From the NCBI RefSeq assembly GCF_963576615.1, contig NC_088717.1, positions 31,165,213-31,229,212 on the forward strand: a stretch of 64,000 nt of DNA, read 5' to 3'. Below the pieces are notes generated by a model. It was not told the DNA's origin and ran no database searches. It was given only the letters and a program-made list of their open reading frames with translations. The DNA comes from Watersipora subatra. Lineage: Eukaryota > Bryozoa > Gymnolaemata > Cheilostomatida > Watersiporidae. Below are positions 11,396 through 22,398 of the stretch, one piece after another (the first letter of the stretch is position 1; every line of letters begins with the position of its first letter). Both the position numbers and the translations under genes were made by a program.

Positions 11396-12178
11396 ATGGC
11401 TGATCTACCAAAAGTAACTGTAAAACTGCCAGAGCCATTCAGCCTAACAAAAACTCCAGCTGATGCCAATGCATGGCGTCTATGGAGGTCAATATGGGAA
11501 AGCTACTCAGCGATCACAATGTTGGAAGATAGCGACATACTGGCTAATTTCGCAAGAGCTTTACTAATGAGCATCATTGGTATGCGAACAGTCACACTAT
11601 ATTCAGAGTTTCAACCGGTGGCAACTGTCACCATTGCACAGATATTGGGAAAAATACAAGGGCGCATTGTTGGAGTACGAAGCAAAACCTTTGACAGATA
11701 CAGATTCAATTCACGGAAACAACAACCAAACGAATCGGTGGACACCTACGTCGCTGCACTACGTCTGATGATAGACCAGTGCAATTACACAGTTAACAAT
11801 CTGAAGGACTCACTGATTAGAGACCGCATCGTCAAGGGCATCAGCAACGAGACGACTCATGCAAGATTGCTACAAACTCCCAAACTGACCCTACGGTCAT
11901 GTATAGACACATGCCGGACATTAGAAGCTGCTAGGGAACAACTACACTCAATCTCTCATCCGAGTGGTGAAACCTCAGAACCAACAGGCCTACCCATACA
12001 TGTGGTCAGAAGCAAGAAACGGAACACAGATACACACAAACGCCAGAGTAGATACTGTGGAAATCAACACAAAATGAAGGAGAAATGCCCAGCATTGGGT
12101 AAAACTGCAACAAGAAGAACCACTTCAAAGCCGTATGCCGGTCAAAACCAGAAAAACCTGCCACTCTACACACAATAG
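11396..12178 (+). CDS. gag: Gag protein of the Gypsy element
   Basis: An intact 260-codon frame starting ATGGCTGATCTACC about 180 bp inside the 5' LTR. The N-terminus has the KLPEPFSL segment typical of Gypsy Gag openings, followed by the matrix/capsid-like part with a YRFNSRKQQPNESVDTYVAA segment (the F..R.Q...ES...Y motif of these capsids). Near the C-terminus a single zinc knuckle is degenerate (YCGNQHKMKEKC). It would package the element RNA. It is open here although the downstream pol is broken. It is read in frame 2, and protease follows after a stop and about 100 bp. Confidence 0.8.
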   Translation: MADLPKVTVKLPEPFSLTKTPADANAWRLWRSIWESYSAITMLEDSDILANFARALLMSIIGMRTVTLYSEFQPVATVTIAQILGKIQGRIVGVRSKTFDRYRFNSRKQQPNESVDTYVAALRLMIDQCNYTVNNLKDSLIRDRIVKGISNETTHARLLQTPKLTLRSCIDTCRTLEAAREQLHSISHPSGETSEPTGLPIHVVRSKKRNTDTHKRQSRYCGNQHKMKEKCPALGKTATRRTTSKPYAGQNQKNLPLYTQ

Positions 12179-12279
12179 CAACATACGAGGAGATGTTTAC
12201 TGTGGCCACAAGCCCATTTGCAAAAAACTAATCTCTCCCACTGTACGCCGAGATACCGATTGAGAGCAGGCCTGCCAAA

Positions 12280-12885
12280 ATGCAATTAGACACAGGTGCG
12301 GGCAACAACGTCATATCAAAGACAGCGGTCAGAGCCAGCCAGCTAACTGCAACCAACACTATCCTAGTGATGTACAATAGACAGCTTGTCTACCCACTAG
12401 GGCGATGCACACTGAACTTAACTAATCCCAAGGACACGTCGAGGAGTCACAAGGAGACATTTGAAGTGGTTGAACTGGAATGGGTCCCACTGCTGGGGCG
12501 TGACACCGTGGAGAGAATGCACTTCATCACAGTAAATTATGAGAACTTCAAACACGTTCACACATCTGGAGACTACACCACGAGCGTGGCAATTAACCAC
12601 TCACTGGGTGAAATAGATGATAAAATACACTTATGCGTTGACCCGAAAATAAAACCGAGACAGGGACAACCCCGCAGGGTACCGGTATCGATCCAAAGCG
12701 AAGAGAAGACAGAACGTGACAGAATGGTACAGCAAGGTATCATTAGCCATGTGGAGAAACCAACCGAATGGTGTGCCCAAATGAGTGTGGCAAGAAAACG
12801 ATCAATCAGGAGCATTGAGAATCTGTCTGGACCCCAGACACTTAAACACAGCACTGATAATAATGGAGAAGCAGCCTACCATAAG
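12280..12885 (+). pseudogene. pol: Protease and N-terminal RT of the Gypsy element
   Basis: The frame opens with the aspartic protease active site (LDTGAGNN, residues 3-10) and has the later LLGRD motif of retroviral-type proteases near residue 72. It then enters the RT linker (KPRQGQPRRVP, EWCAQMSV). A frameshift near 12815 moves the recognisable RT sequence (ICLDPRHLN) to another frame. Homology stops at about 12885, where an unrelated 1.7-kb insertion begins. RT resumes at 14593. Confidence 0.8.
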
Positions 12886-12929
12886 TGCTAAAAAAGTGAT
12901 TTTTTTTATATTAGATTGGATAATATGCT

Positions 12930-13560
12930 GAAATAATGTTCTAGACCAGAATTTTATGCTGATTCTAAATATCTAGTTTTTATACTTCTAAACTAGCCAC
13001 CAGACTAATTATAATGTATTACATAATATAATAAATTAATAATATAAATTTTATAACTTACAAGTTCGACCAGTACAGAGCGGGACTGTGATACATCAAA
13101 CTAGATCAAAATTTGTAGCTAATTTCAAATATTTTATTATGAGATTTCAAAAATGTATGAATTTGAGTTTATATTACATAAATATATTATTATGTAACTT
13201 ATATGCGTAGCTTGAAGTACGTATGTATTAAATATGATTGTGAATACCACCCAAATCCATTTGTTTTTGGACCAGAATTTGGAGCTTGTTCTGAGTATGT
13301 AATTGACAGTTCTCTCAACTGGCCATGAAATTTTTATAATGTATTATGTAATACATGAATTTAATGATATAACTTAAAATTTCGCCAGTTTATTATTTTG
13401 GGAAAGCAAAGAGGCTGCAACATATCAATCAAGATCAGAATTTGTAGTCTATTTCAGATTTAATATTTATATCTTTCTAAGTTACGCAGATTTGAACTTA
13501 TACACAATATTATATAGGTAATATAATGGATTACATAATTTGTCTGTCTGTCAGTCTGAT
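12930..13560. repeat. Diverged internal duplication in the nested insert
   Basis: Two copies of about 310 bp follow one another. Each runs from a GACCAGAATTT landmark through TTATAATGTATTA, ACATATCAAtCAAGATCA-like sequence and AGATTTgAAcTT-like sequence. They are far from identical. Confidence 0.55.
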
Positions 13561-13586
13561 GTAGCACCGTGACTGTGTGTTATCTT

Positions 13587-14117
13587 CTACACATCTACAA
13601 GAAAGAAAAATGAATCAAAAACTGTCACAGCTGTTGAAAGATTTGACCAAGATGTAGAATATTTTTTCTGTCTGGTATCAGGGAAAAGTATCATAAGTGG
13701 AAATATTCTGCAAACTTTTAATATAATTTTTATAAATATAATAATTTCAATACACTCTACCCAGAATCTAAATGTGGGGTTGCCTATTGAAGAGGTGACT
13801 ACAAAATCTTGGAATGCCTGGTTCATGTGGGCAATTTCAGATTGATTACATTCAGTGTCATTGAAAACAGCTCTACTAACATCCAAACTAAGAGAGTCAA
13901 GGGCGCTAGAGGATTCAAGACTTTCAGCAAATTCATCCAACAATAGGTCATACAGTGTTTCCATGCAGAGTTTGTGTGCCATGATGGACCTATTGTAACT
14001 TTGACCATTGATCACCCCTTTCAGGCTTCCTTCAGCAACACATTGCGATTCTGTGATTATTTCGGCCCCCCCAGCATCACCATACCTTTTGACTATCACA
14101 CCAAAGCAAGCCATCAC
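13587..14117 (-). pseudogene. Fragment of a repeat-encoded unnamed protein family
   Basis: A 176-codon minus-strand frame. The N-terminus MMACFGVIVKRYGDAGGAEI and the later segments RSIMAHKLCMETLYDLLL and GNPTFRFWVECIEIIIFIKI resemble a protein family I recall as highly repeated in cnidarian and mollusc genomes, usually of unknown function and probably spread with mobile DNA. The C-terminal half of that family (EGNW...H and NYARW motifs, from memory) is absent. The final 40 residues look like readthrough into non-coding sequence. It lies antisense to the host Gypsy element and may be the cargo or transposase remnant of the nested insertion. Confidence 0.45.
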
Positions 14118-14592
14118 TGTGTGGAAATCTCTTAATCTACGGACAAGTCTTGAAATCAGAATAGGATTGAGAAAGCGAATATTTTGTACTTTACAATATA
14201 TAGCTTGGTCAAACCTACTACTGCAGTTTTTATAGCAAATTTTTCAGCTTCATTGATACATTTCTGAAAAACCCTGACCAAGGTTTTCCCACAATTTTCC
14301 ACACAATAGTTTGTGTGGAATCCCACTCCTCATCATCCACGCTTTTATAACTCTAAAATGTGAAAACTTGACTCATAGCAGTAATTTCCAGCAGGAAAAT
14401 GGAGATTTCCCGAAGTTGTCCTCTCTCGAAATAAAATCGCCGTAAAACTTCTAAATGTGTCCAGTTATAGATGTAGAAACTATATTATATCATTAAACTC
14501 AGCATGAAATTCTGGCCAAGAATCTGGTCTTACTTTATTCTCCATATTTATATAAATAAGAGTGAAAGATAGCCCTGGGCTGCTTTTCCACT

Positions 14593-15200
14593 ATAAGGGA
14601 AAGATACATGAATCCAACAATAGAAGATATTCTCCCGGAAATAGGGGCTGCACGAGTATTTTCCAAATTAGATTTGTCTCAAGGCTACTGGCAATGCACC
14701 TTCAATGAACAAAGATCATACCTCACAACGATGGTAACCCCGTGGGGCTGATACACCTGGAAGTGACTGCCGTTCGGACTGAAAGTGAGCGGAGAGACTT
14801 TCCAGCGAAAACTTCACGAAAGCCTAGAAAGCCTGGTCGGAGTAGCGGGCGTGGCAGATGACATCTTTGTGTATGAAAGCGACCAGATATCACACGACAC
14901 ATGTCTAACAGGGCTTATCAAACGATGTGAGGAGAGAAGCATAAGCCTAAATAAAAGCAAATGGGAATTCAGCGTCAGCAGGATCTTGTTCCTTGGTCAC
15001 ATTATATCGGACGCAGGGCTAGAGGCAGATCCTAAGAAGGTGTCGGCCATCTCAAAAATTCTGCCTCCAACAGATGCAGAGGGAGTACGGCGGATTGTGG
15101 GTTCAATCGCATAAATAGCAAAACTCCTACCACGACTGTCGTTGGTGGCTGAACCAATCTGTGCAACAATCCCAACCAGCCCTTGGGCCTGGACAGCGGA
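14593..15200 (+). pseudogene. pol: Gypsy reverse transcriptase, central and C-terminal part
   Basis: After the insertion the RT continues with FSKLDLSQGYWQ (catalytic Asp motif), then LPFGL, and the active-site segment VADDIFVY (14851-14874) that corresponds to the YxDD box. Two in-frame TGA codons sit near 14750 and 14765 in place of residues around the FGL motif, and a further stop follows at about 15115. The product would have been the polymerase copying element RNA. The fragment 14785-15114 stays open but is not a gene by itself. Confidence 0.85.
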
Positions 15201-15239
15201 GGCAAAGGAAATATAGACTAGAATAAAAAAAATGGTATC

Positions 15240-15830
15240 CGATACACCTATACTGTAATATTATCAACCCTCAAAGGAACTTCTGATCGAATGCGATGCT
15301 TCAAGCACGGGACTAGGCGCGGCCCTGCTGCAAGATGGCCAACCGATTGGGTACGCAAGTCGGGCACTGACTGGCACTGAACAAAATTATGCCTAAATCG
15401 AAAAAAAATGCTTGGCTATAGTATTTTCTGTAGAACGCTTTCATCAATAAACGTTCGGGCATCCAATAATTGTTCACACGGACCACAAGCCACTGGAGGT
15501 CATCGTCAAAAAGTCGCCGAGCTCCCAAACATCTGCAGTCAATGATGCTGAAGCTGCTCAATTACGACCTCAAAATTACATATGGGGGTGGTACATCTCT
15601 ACACATCCCTGGCATGCTTTCACATGCGTACATACTAACTGCAGGACCCGAGGGCGACCAATTTCTAATTAACACAGTTGGAGAGCTAGCAATCTTGAGC
15701 GAGAGAGTCGCCGAATTCACCACAGAGACTGAAAGTGATCCACAAATGACCACACTCATGGCCACCATAAAGAATGGCTGGCCCGACAGTAAAGAAGAGA
15801 CACCCGATCATATTAAAACATTCTAACCAT
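15240..15830 (+). pseudogene. pol: Gypsy RNase H region
   Basis: Recognisable segments are [17 protein letters not shown] (first catalytic Asp), [14 protein letters not shown], and VHTDHKPLE, with an in-frame stop after NYA. A frameshift near 15480 leaves the downstream LLNYDLKITYGGGTSLHIP (the usual H-rich end of RNase H) in another frame. Confidence 0.8.
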
Positions 15831-15839
15831 ACAGAGATG

Positions 15840-16621
15840 AGCTCGCCGTGTACGATGGTCTGGTTTTCAGAGACATGACCGTCGTCGTCCCATGCACTCT
15901 GTGTTGTAGCGTAATTGACAACCTGCACCAATCACACCTCTGTGTCGACAGCCTCATAAGGAGGGCAAAGAAACTCGTCTACTGGCCATTCATGAGAAGT
16001 GACTTAGCGGAAGCAGTAATAAACTGTGAAGCATGCCAAACTATACAACAATCTAACCGCCGAGAGCCCATGATGCCAGTTGAGGCCAACACTCTGTGGC
16101 AATGCGTTGGTGTGGCTCCATGTCAGTAGAAGGTGAAGGACTTCCTGATCACAGTTGGTTACTTTTCGGGATTCTGGGAGATAGATTATCTAACCGCCAC
16201 AACCACTTGGGCGATCGTGATAAAACTAAAACGCCACTTTGCAAGATATGGGCTACCATTACGTTTAGTCCCCGACTCTGATCCACGGTTTTTGTCACAG
16301 GAATTCACAGACTTAATGACAGGCTGTGACATTGAACACAACAAAACCTCACCGCACCATTACCAGGGGAACGGCAAGGCGGAAAGCGCCGTAAAAGCAG
16401 CTAAACGAATGCTGATGAAATGCCACATAGATAGGACTGACCACGTGGAAGCACTCATAGAAATCAGGAATACACCTCAACAAGGAAGTGGCACAAACCC
16501 GTGGCAAAGAATATTTGGTGGGAGATGTAGAACAATGGTCCCTACAACCTCTGCACTACTACGATCTAGAGTGACAGAAGCAGACAACAAAGAAATACAA
16601 ACTAAAAAAACAAACAAGTGA
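15840..16621 (+). pseudogene. pol: Gypsy integrase
   Basis: The HHCC zinc domain is visible (H...H in the NLHQSHLCVDS region, then CEACQ). A stop at about 16128 separates it from the core. In the core, ITVGYFSGF has Gly where the first catalytic Asp of Gypsy integrases sits. The second Asp region (PDSDPRFLSQEF) and the Glu region (GNGKAESAVKAAKR) remain. The frame runs open to 16621. Loss of the first Asp and the internal stop indicate it is dead. Confidence 0.85.
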
Positions 16622-17199
16622 AATGCTACAACCGACACAAATTCCCATCCCGCCCCTTGGTTACAGGAACAAGTGTCGTGATGAAACCATTTAACACGGG
16701 AGAGAAGCACTGGAGGTGAGGCCGAATACTACAAAGGCTCGACGAGAGGTCGCACTTAGTACAGACCCCTGCTGGTCCAGTCCGAAAAGCCAGAGAACAT
16801 CTAAGACCAATACCCAACAACACACCAGAAGATACCAACCCGCAAGCAAACACAACAACGGTTGAAGAGACAAGTGCGACCCCAGCTGCGGAAGAAGCAA
16901 CCGATCGATGCAACACAAACACCAGGAATCACTCCCACTCCTGAACAGCGTACGTCGAGGAGAATCGGAAAACATCCCGAACGCCTCGAAGAATACGAGA
17001 CATTGTACTCTACGTAGGACCTCATAATAAGCGACTCGTGATTTACGCTTGACGACTTACGGAACTGATTACGATTTTGATTACACGCATTTGAACTATC
17101 ATAAACTTACGTACTGACCTCAATCATCAACACAGCTAAACGAGCTACGGGACATATACTAAATAGCAGTCACCTCGCCAACGCAATAACCAAACACGG

Positions 17200-17210
17200 A
17201 CAAGAGGGGA
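17200..17210 (+). other. Polypurine tract
   Basis: ACAAGAGGGGA immediately precedes the 3' LTR, the expected site for plus-strand priming. Confidence 0.75.
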
Positions 17211-17352
17211 TGTGAATATGTAATAATACCGGAAGTGGGAACAGGCGGAGCAGACACGCGGGCGTTGTACTGAAAGCGTGGAGCAAACAAATGGAGACTC
17301 ACAATACACAGCCAGGAAATAGTCAAACCTATGAAATAGAATATAATTTACA
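17211..17352 (+). repeat. 3' LTR
   Basis: 142 bp, same length and ends as the 5' LTR, followed by the target duplication TGGTA. Confidence 0.93.
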
Positions 17353-17574
17353 TGGTACATGATTTTATGTGTGTCTGTGTTTCTGTATTCTATGCGCGCT
17401 TTCCACAAGCTCGTCTAAAATAAAAAATACACAATATCCAACTTTAAAGTTTAGAGTTGGGTGGAATGAACCAACAATTGGATTGTGCAATTCAAATGCC
17501 ATCATCCCCTGTGCAAGGGGTGTGCTCAGCACACGGGACCCTGTAAGTGCCAAAACCATGTAAGTGCCTCTTCT

Positions 17575-18110
17575 CCACACTAGATCTCATGAGTAGCTAT
17601 TGGCAAATTCAATTAGATGAAGGTGCTAAAGATGAATCGGAATTTTGCACTTGAGAAGGCCTGTGGAGATGGAAGTCTTGCCATTTGGCTTGACAGCAAC
17701 TTCGGCAACATTTCAACGAATGATGGAGCAAGTGTTACAAGGACTGCATTGGAAGACTTTTGCTGCGGTATCTAGACGATTTTGTAGTCATGAGTAACAG
17801 CTTCGAAGAACATTACCTCAATCTTGAAAAGGTCATATCTCGGCTTCGATCGGCCCAGTTCAAGCTTAAGCCATCCAACTGCCATCTCTTTCAAGAAGAA
17901 GTGGCATATTTGGAACATATAGTTAGTAGTAATGGTATCGCAACTGATTCAAAGGAAATATCCGCTGCTGGTACTTTGCCATCTTCGAATAATGTAACCG
18001 AGCTACAATCTTTTCTTGGGACTGTTGGTTACTATCGTCAGTATGTCCAAGACTGCCAACAAAGCTCAACCACTGAAAAAGCTAACCAGTAAAACAGCCA
18101 AGTTTGAATG
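17575..18110 (+). pseudogene. pol: Gypsy RT remnant with YLDD box
   Basis: Starts at LDLMSSYWQIQLDE, has an in-frame stop after EFCT, a frameshift before LPFGLT, then the intact active-site box YLDDFVVMS at about 17769 and a long RT thumb segment (HLFQEEVAYLEHIVSSNGI) ending in FLGTVGYYRQYV. A further shift occurs near 18050. Confidence 0.85.
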
Positions 18111-18600
18111 GACTGAGAAGTGCCATGCAGCTTTTAACACACTGAAGCAGTCGCTACTGACAGCCCCAGTTCTGGGTTGTCCAAACTCGGCTCTTGATTA
18201 TGTCCTAGACACAGATGATTTTCTTAATGTGGTTGGTGCAGCTTTGTCTCAAATCCAAGATGGCCAGGAAAAGGTAATATCCTATTATAGTCGCGCTTTG
18301 TCACCTGCTCAGCCAAACTATTGTGGCAAGAAAAGAACTGTTAGCTGTTGTTAAAGCTGTTGCTCATTTTTGTCCATATTTGTATGGTAGAGTTCAAAAT
18401 TCGTACTTATCATGCTCAACTTTTATGGTTATGCAGGAAGACTACGCTTTTTGCCCAAGTTGCAAGGTGGTTAGAGATCTTGAGCAAATTCACATTTACC
18501 ATAGAGCATCGGCCAGGAAGCAAACATGGAAACGCTGATGGGTTATCAAGGATGCCATGCCATGACTGCATCAATGGTTACAGGGTCACCAAACAATGTG
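18110..18600 (+). pseudogene. pol: Gypsy RNase H remnant
   Basis: VLDTDDFLNVVGAALSQ and ISYYSRALSPAQPNYC are typical RNase H segments, followed after frameshifts by ARKELLAVV and by the domain end EHRPGSKHGNADGLSR (about 18490-18550). Confidence 0.85.
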
Positions 18601-18654
18601 GAGGACCAAGCATAGGCCAAATTCAGCATAAACTATCAAAGAGGGCACAAAATG

Positions 18655-19418
18655 AAAACCCTGTGTGGAACGTGGAAATAGAACTTTGGGCGATTCCCTT
18701 TGCTGTCTTTTACTTAGTCAGATGGAAGCTCAGGAAAACTGGGACATTATGCTACCACAGATTATGAGGGCATTTAGAGCAACCCCACATGCAGCAACAG
18801 AAGAAACTGCGAACTATTTGATGCTAGGGCGGGAATGTAGGCTACCTGACCAGTTAATAGATGGTACACATGATGTTGATAAAACTACGCGAAGTGAATA
18901 TGCTTCACATATGCAACACCAGTTAGATACTGCTTGCCAGTTGATTCGAACTCAACAAATGCTGCCTCCTAGATTACCTGATCAGGAGGATGCAATCTTC
19001 AAAGAAGGTGACCTGATGCTAGTGCAAAGCAAACCAAGATGAAAAGGAATCCACCCAAAACTACTACAGAAGTGTAGTGGGCCATACATTGTAAAGAAGG
19101 TTTTTGGCAATGGCACTTACAAAGTTACTGGTCAAGGAACCATCAATGAATGTCGTCTCAAGCTGTTTACGTTGGCATCTGTGCTAGCTGGACAACTGAG
19201 AAGCCTAAGGACCAGCTTGGATATTGACCAGCCAAGGAATGATTCTCCCAGGGATATGGAAGACAATATCGGGGCTGAAGAAGATTCAGCCTCAGCAAAA
19301 TGCTGCACTCGATCACCATTTTGATGATCTCAACATGTCCTGGGAAGAACAAGTTCTGCCTCCTGAACGCCCAAAGCGCGCCTTAAGAAAACCTCCTTGG
19401 TTGAAGGATGATGTGTGA
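18655..19418 (+). pseudogene. pol: Gypsy integrase C-terminal part
   Basis: VERGNRTLGDSL carries the third acidic residue of the integrase triad. The stretch MRAFRATPHAATEETANYLMLGRE is the usual sequence after it. The C-terminal domain (HPKLLQKCSGPYIVKKVFGNGTYKV) follows a TGA at about 19040, and a basic tail (RPKRALRKPPWLKDDV) ends at 19418. The zinc domain and first two catalytic Asp residues are missing, a clean internal deletion between RNase H and this part. Confidence 0.85.
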
Positions 19419-20620
19419 TATTGAGCTTTGAGGCCTTACAAGAAGATATTGGTATGCCCGATAACACCAAGTTGGAGACTTACTTGGAGAGTCTTGGATG
19501 TCTTGATTTAGGGTCTCAAGTCTTGCTATAGCGTCAACTGCCACTCAAAACATTCAACTCACTCTAATTAGCTGCATTGTCAGGACAACTAAGCATTGTA
19601 ACCTAAAGCTACAACAGAGTTGTCAACACTGTCAACATTGGAGCTGGATCCATAATCCATCTTTTAACGGTGCTTGTGAGCCAATATTACAATACTGGCA
19701 CCGCATCTAGGGGTAAAGAATGTATTGGATTTGCTAAGCTGAGCTGCTTTAATTACCATAAGTGTTAAGCTATTCTCAGATTAGCCCTGTAATTTAAAAG
19801 CCAGCTTGTGTGGAAAGCCTGTAGATTAACACTCAACCCGTGCTACATAAGCAGAGGTGATCCAGTGTTAAGGGAGAGAACAAAGAGCACAGAGCAAGTG
19901 ATACAGATTACGAACGACCAAAAAAATGACTGAGAAGTACGAAGAGTTACGAATCATTAAAGATGTGGTTGCGTCAAAAAGGTCAATTTAATGAAATTAA
20001 GGCCAATAAAAGGGTAAAACATCAACTACAATGTGATCTCATTTTTGTCTTTATAGATTAACCCTGTCCAGAGATACAAGCATTTGATTGAGGCCATCTT
20101 TTAAAAAACTCAGATTTGAGCAGGTGCTTCATTCGTGACATACCAAGTGCATACCTCCCAACTCTCACTCAATGGGCTTGAGACTCACGCAATCACCTCA
20201 AAGAAAAAATGAAAATGCGTGAGGAATGCGTGAGATTTTTGCCCCAATTTCCTCAATTTAACATATACTACCATTAATACATCAATTGTTCCAAAACTAA
20301 ATCTCAGGCATTGCTCCACACTTGGGTTGGCAGGCCTGACCAAGTGATACATGTGAAAAGTGTCCACAAGCGATAAATATAAGATTTCTTCATTAGCCAA
20401 TCCTCAGCACAAAACTTTCATATAGGTCATATTAAATGTTATCGCTCGTAAAACGGTTTGTCTGTTGTTTCGAAGATTCTCGTTGTCAGGGATTTTACTC
20501 TATTACTAGTTAGTTACATGCATTGACTAGTAGTAGATTCTAGTAGCTATGTGCATTGCCCTCTATATTTATTTTACTGATTTAATTGACATCGTTAATT
20601 TACTTAATTACTACACCGAC
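19419..20620. other. No gene; probable 3' end of the second Gypsy element
   Basis: TGTGATATTGAGC right after the pol stop could be the start of its 3' LTR, but no 5' partner is present to confirm this. The rest shows no coding signal. Confidence 0.35.
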
Positions 20621-20829
20621 AGTTGTATTATGGCATTTGTTAGGCTCAAGCTATACTGGTGTCTAAGCTCAAGGCAGTACAGGTGGTCTTGGTAATTACG
20701 GTGAGTGCGTAAAGCTAGTAGATTAGCTAGTGTAAGGCAGTATGGGGGAGGATATAAGGAAGTGTAACGAAAGACGGAGGCTTCTTCATCTTCACATCAG
20801 TACATGTAAGTACATTGATTTATACAACA
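20621..20829 (+). repeat. 5' LTR of the RT-less element
   Basis: 209 bp, ends TATACAACA. The expected first T is A here. It contains GGATATAAGGAAGTG, a possible TATA region. Confidence 0.9.
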
Positions 20830-21098
20830 TGGCGCAGTTGACAAAATTCGGATTTTTTTTATTTTTGTGTTATCATTAGCGAACATTTTTCTGGTTACGG
20901 GTTAAGTTTAACGGTTGATTAGACCCTTTCACGGGCATGCAGGTGCGGTGACGTGAGGTAGGGTGGTGTGGTGAGGTGTTGTAGCGGTGAAGCATCGGTG
21001 TAGATATTTATTAAGTGTTCGGAGGTGAGAATTACGTTAAACTTATACGAGTGGGGTAGAGTAGATTTGTGGCGAGAGATATATTGTGTTGAGTGGGG

Positions 21099-22394
21099 AT
21101 GGAGAGTGGTTTTCCGAAGCTGGTGTTCAGTGAGCACGGTGATAGTTTGTGGGAGAGATTTATAGAGAAGATGAATTTATGTATAGAGAGTGCTGTCGAG
21201 AGGAGAGGTTATGTAAATGATAAAGATGGCAATAGAGTACCTATTATGAGAGGTAGAGCTAGGTTAGTGCCACTATTGACAGCTATTGGGCACAGTGGTA
21301 GAGAAGTATTGAGGGGTGCAGGATTTAACGTAGATGGTGTAAATTCTACTTATGAAGGGGCAGTGGAGGTTTTGCAGGATTATTATGGTTAACAAGAGAG
21401 TATGTTCGTAAAGGGGCATAAGTTTCTGATGGCTAAGCAGGTACTTGGAGAAAGTGATAGAGAATATTTACAACGGGTAGAGAGTTTGAGCAGATATGCA
21501 GAGGTGGCTAACAATAATGATAGGGTAAGGTTTGCCCTTATAGTGGCGGTTAACGGGTTGAGAGATAGAGAAGTAAGCAGAGATTTAATGAAGAATGCCA
21601 ATCTTACTTGGTCATTATTGCATGAGGCATTGAGGGCTCATGAAATGGCCAACAACTCAGATAGATTTCTGAGAAATGAGGGTAGAAGTACTGATTTAAA
21701 AAGTGAGGTTAAAAGAGAAGTAGCAAAGGTATCAGAGTTTGATAGCCGAGCGCAGTACAGGAGTAATGATAGAGATAGAAGCTATGATTCAGTGGGTAGA
21801 TCTTCCCCTAGAGGTAGCCCGAGGAGTAGGAGAGGGTATTATGGTAGTGAAGAGCATGATACTAGTAGATATGGGACAAGAGGCCGGGAGTATAACAAGG
21901 ACAGTGGCAGTAGGAAGTATAGAGACAATAGCAGGGAAAGGTATGTCTCTAGACATGGAGAAAACAGTAGAGAAAGTAGAGATAGAGTTTGCTATAATTG
22001 CAGAGGTAGTGACCATGAGATGTGGAGTTGTTCCCACATTAAATGTTTTTTTTGTGGACGGCGAGGGCATGTATCCCGTTATTGTAGGGATAAGGGAGGA
22101 GATGTAGGTTACAACAGACGAGGTAGCAGCAGGAGGCCAGGAGGTAGTCGGGATAATAGTTATGAGCGATATGGTATCAGAGATAGTAGTAGGGAGAGGT
22201 ACAGGGGCCGAGAAAGCCCCCGCGAGATTAGAGACAAATTTAGCAGGTACAGGGACAGCAGTATGGATAGGTTTGAGGGGGAGAAGTATAAGGAGAGGCG
22301 CGAGACGAGCCGGTATGAAGGGTACCGGGATAGTAGTAAGGGCAGAAGTGTTAGATTCTCTGGTTTTAGGGATAAATATGAGGATGAAAGTTGA
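21099..22394 (+). CDS. gag: Gag with two CCHC knuckles and RS/RD-rich tail, one internal stop
   Basis: The frame starts at ATG 21099 (MESGFPKLVF) and is continuous to a TGA at 22392-22394 except for one TAA at 21390-21392. The first half is a capsid-like helical region (SDREYLQRVESLSRYAEVAN). Two zinc knuckles follow, CYNCRGSDHEMWSC (from 21990) and CFFCGRRGHVSRYC (from 22044). These are flanked by Arg/Ser/Asp/Tyr repeats such as RDSSRERYRGRES that resemble SR-protein tails and would bind RNA. The TAA probably inactivates this copy, though the rest is well preserved. The stop at 22392 is in frame with protease. Confidence 0.82.
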
Positions 22395-22398
22395 CTAG
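22392..22398 (+). promoter_or_regulatory. UGA-CUAG stop context between gag and protease
   Basis: The gag stop reads TGA CTA G, and protease continues in the same frame with no other stop. UGA followed by CUA(G) is the best known sequence context for stop-codon readthrough in animal cells and several RNA viruses. Readthrough here would make a Gag-protease fusion. The motif is seen directly; its use is inferred. Confidence 0.6.

Larger units (their letters stand above)
12886..14592. mobile_element. 1.7-kb insertion nested in the Gypsy RT
   Basis: RT homology breaks at 12885 and resumes at 14593-14597. ATAAG occurs at both edges (12881-12885 and 14593-14597). Removing the insert with one copy of ATAAG leaves the RT reading frame continuous across the junction. 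The ends show a weak inverted similarity (AGTGCTAAAAAAG against AGTGGAAAAGCAG), so the duplication could instead be 3 bp (ATA). The superfamily is not assigned. Confidence 0.7.
11073..17352 (+). mobile_element. Ty3/Gypsy LTR retrotransposon, full length but decayed
   Basis: Two 142-bp LTRs bound the element and the flanks carry a 5-bp duplication TGGTA (11068-11072 and 17353-17357). The LTRs begin TGTGAATATG and end TTTACA. By eye they differ at about 16 of 142 positions, so the insertion is old. A primer-binding-like TGGTGGCAGC follows the left LTR and a purine tract AAGAGGGGA precedes the right one. The order gag, protease, RT, RNase H, integrase is Gypsy type. Several stops and frameshifts and a nested insertion at 12886-14592 make it inactive. 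Confidence 0.93.
17570..19418 (+). mobile_element. Second Gypsy element, pol remnant only
   Basis: RT, RNase H and the end of integrase occur in order on the plus strand with frameshifts. This differs in sequence from the element at 11073-17352 (YLDD active site, different integrase tail), so it is another family member. No LTR pair was found. The left edge is about 220 bp beyond the first element's 3' LTR. Confidence 0.85.

Noticed and set aside
12886..14592. Nested insert considered as a CACTA (EnSpm) element because of AGTG/CACT ends
   Set aside because: CACTA elements begin with CACT and end with AGTG. Here the orientation is the opposite.
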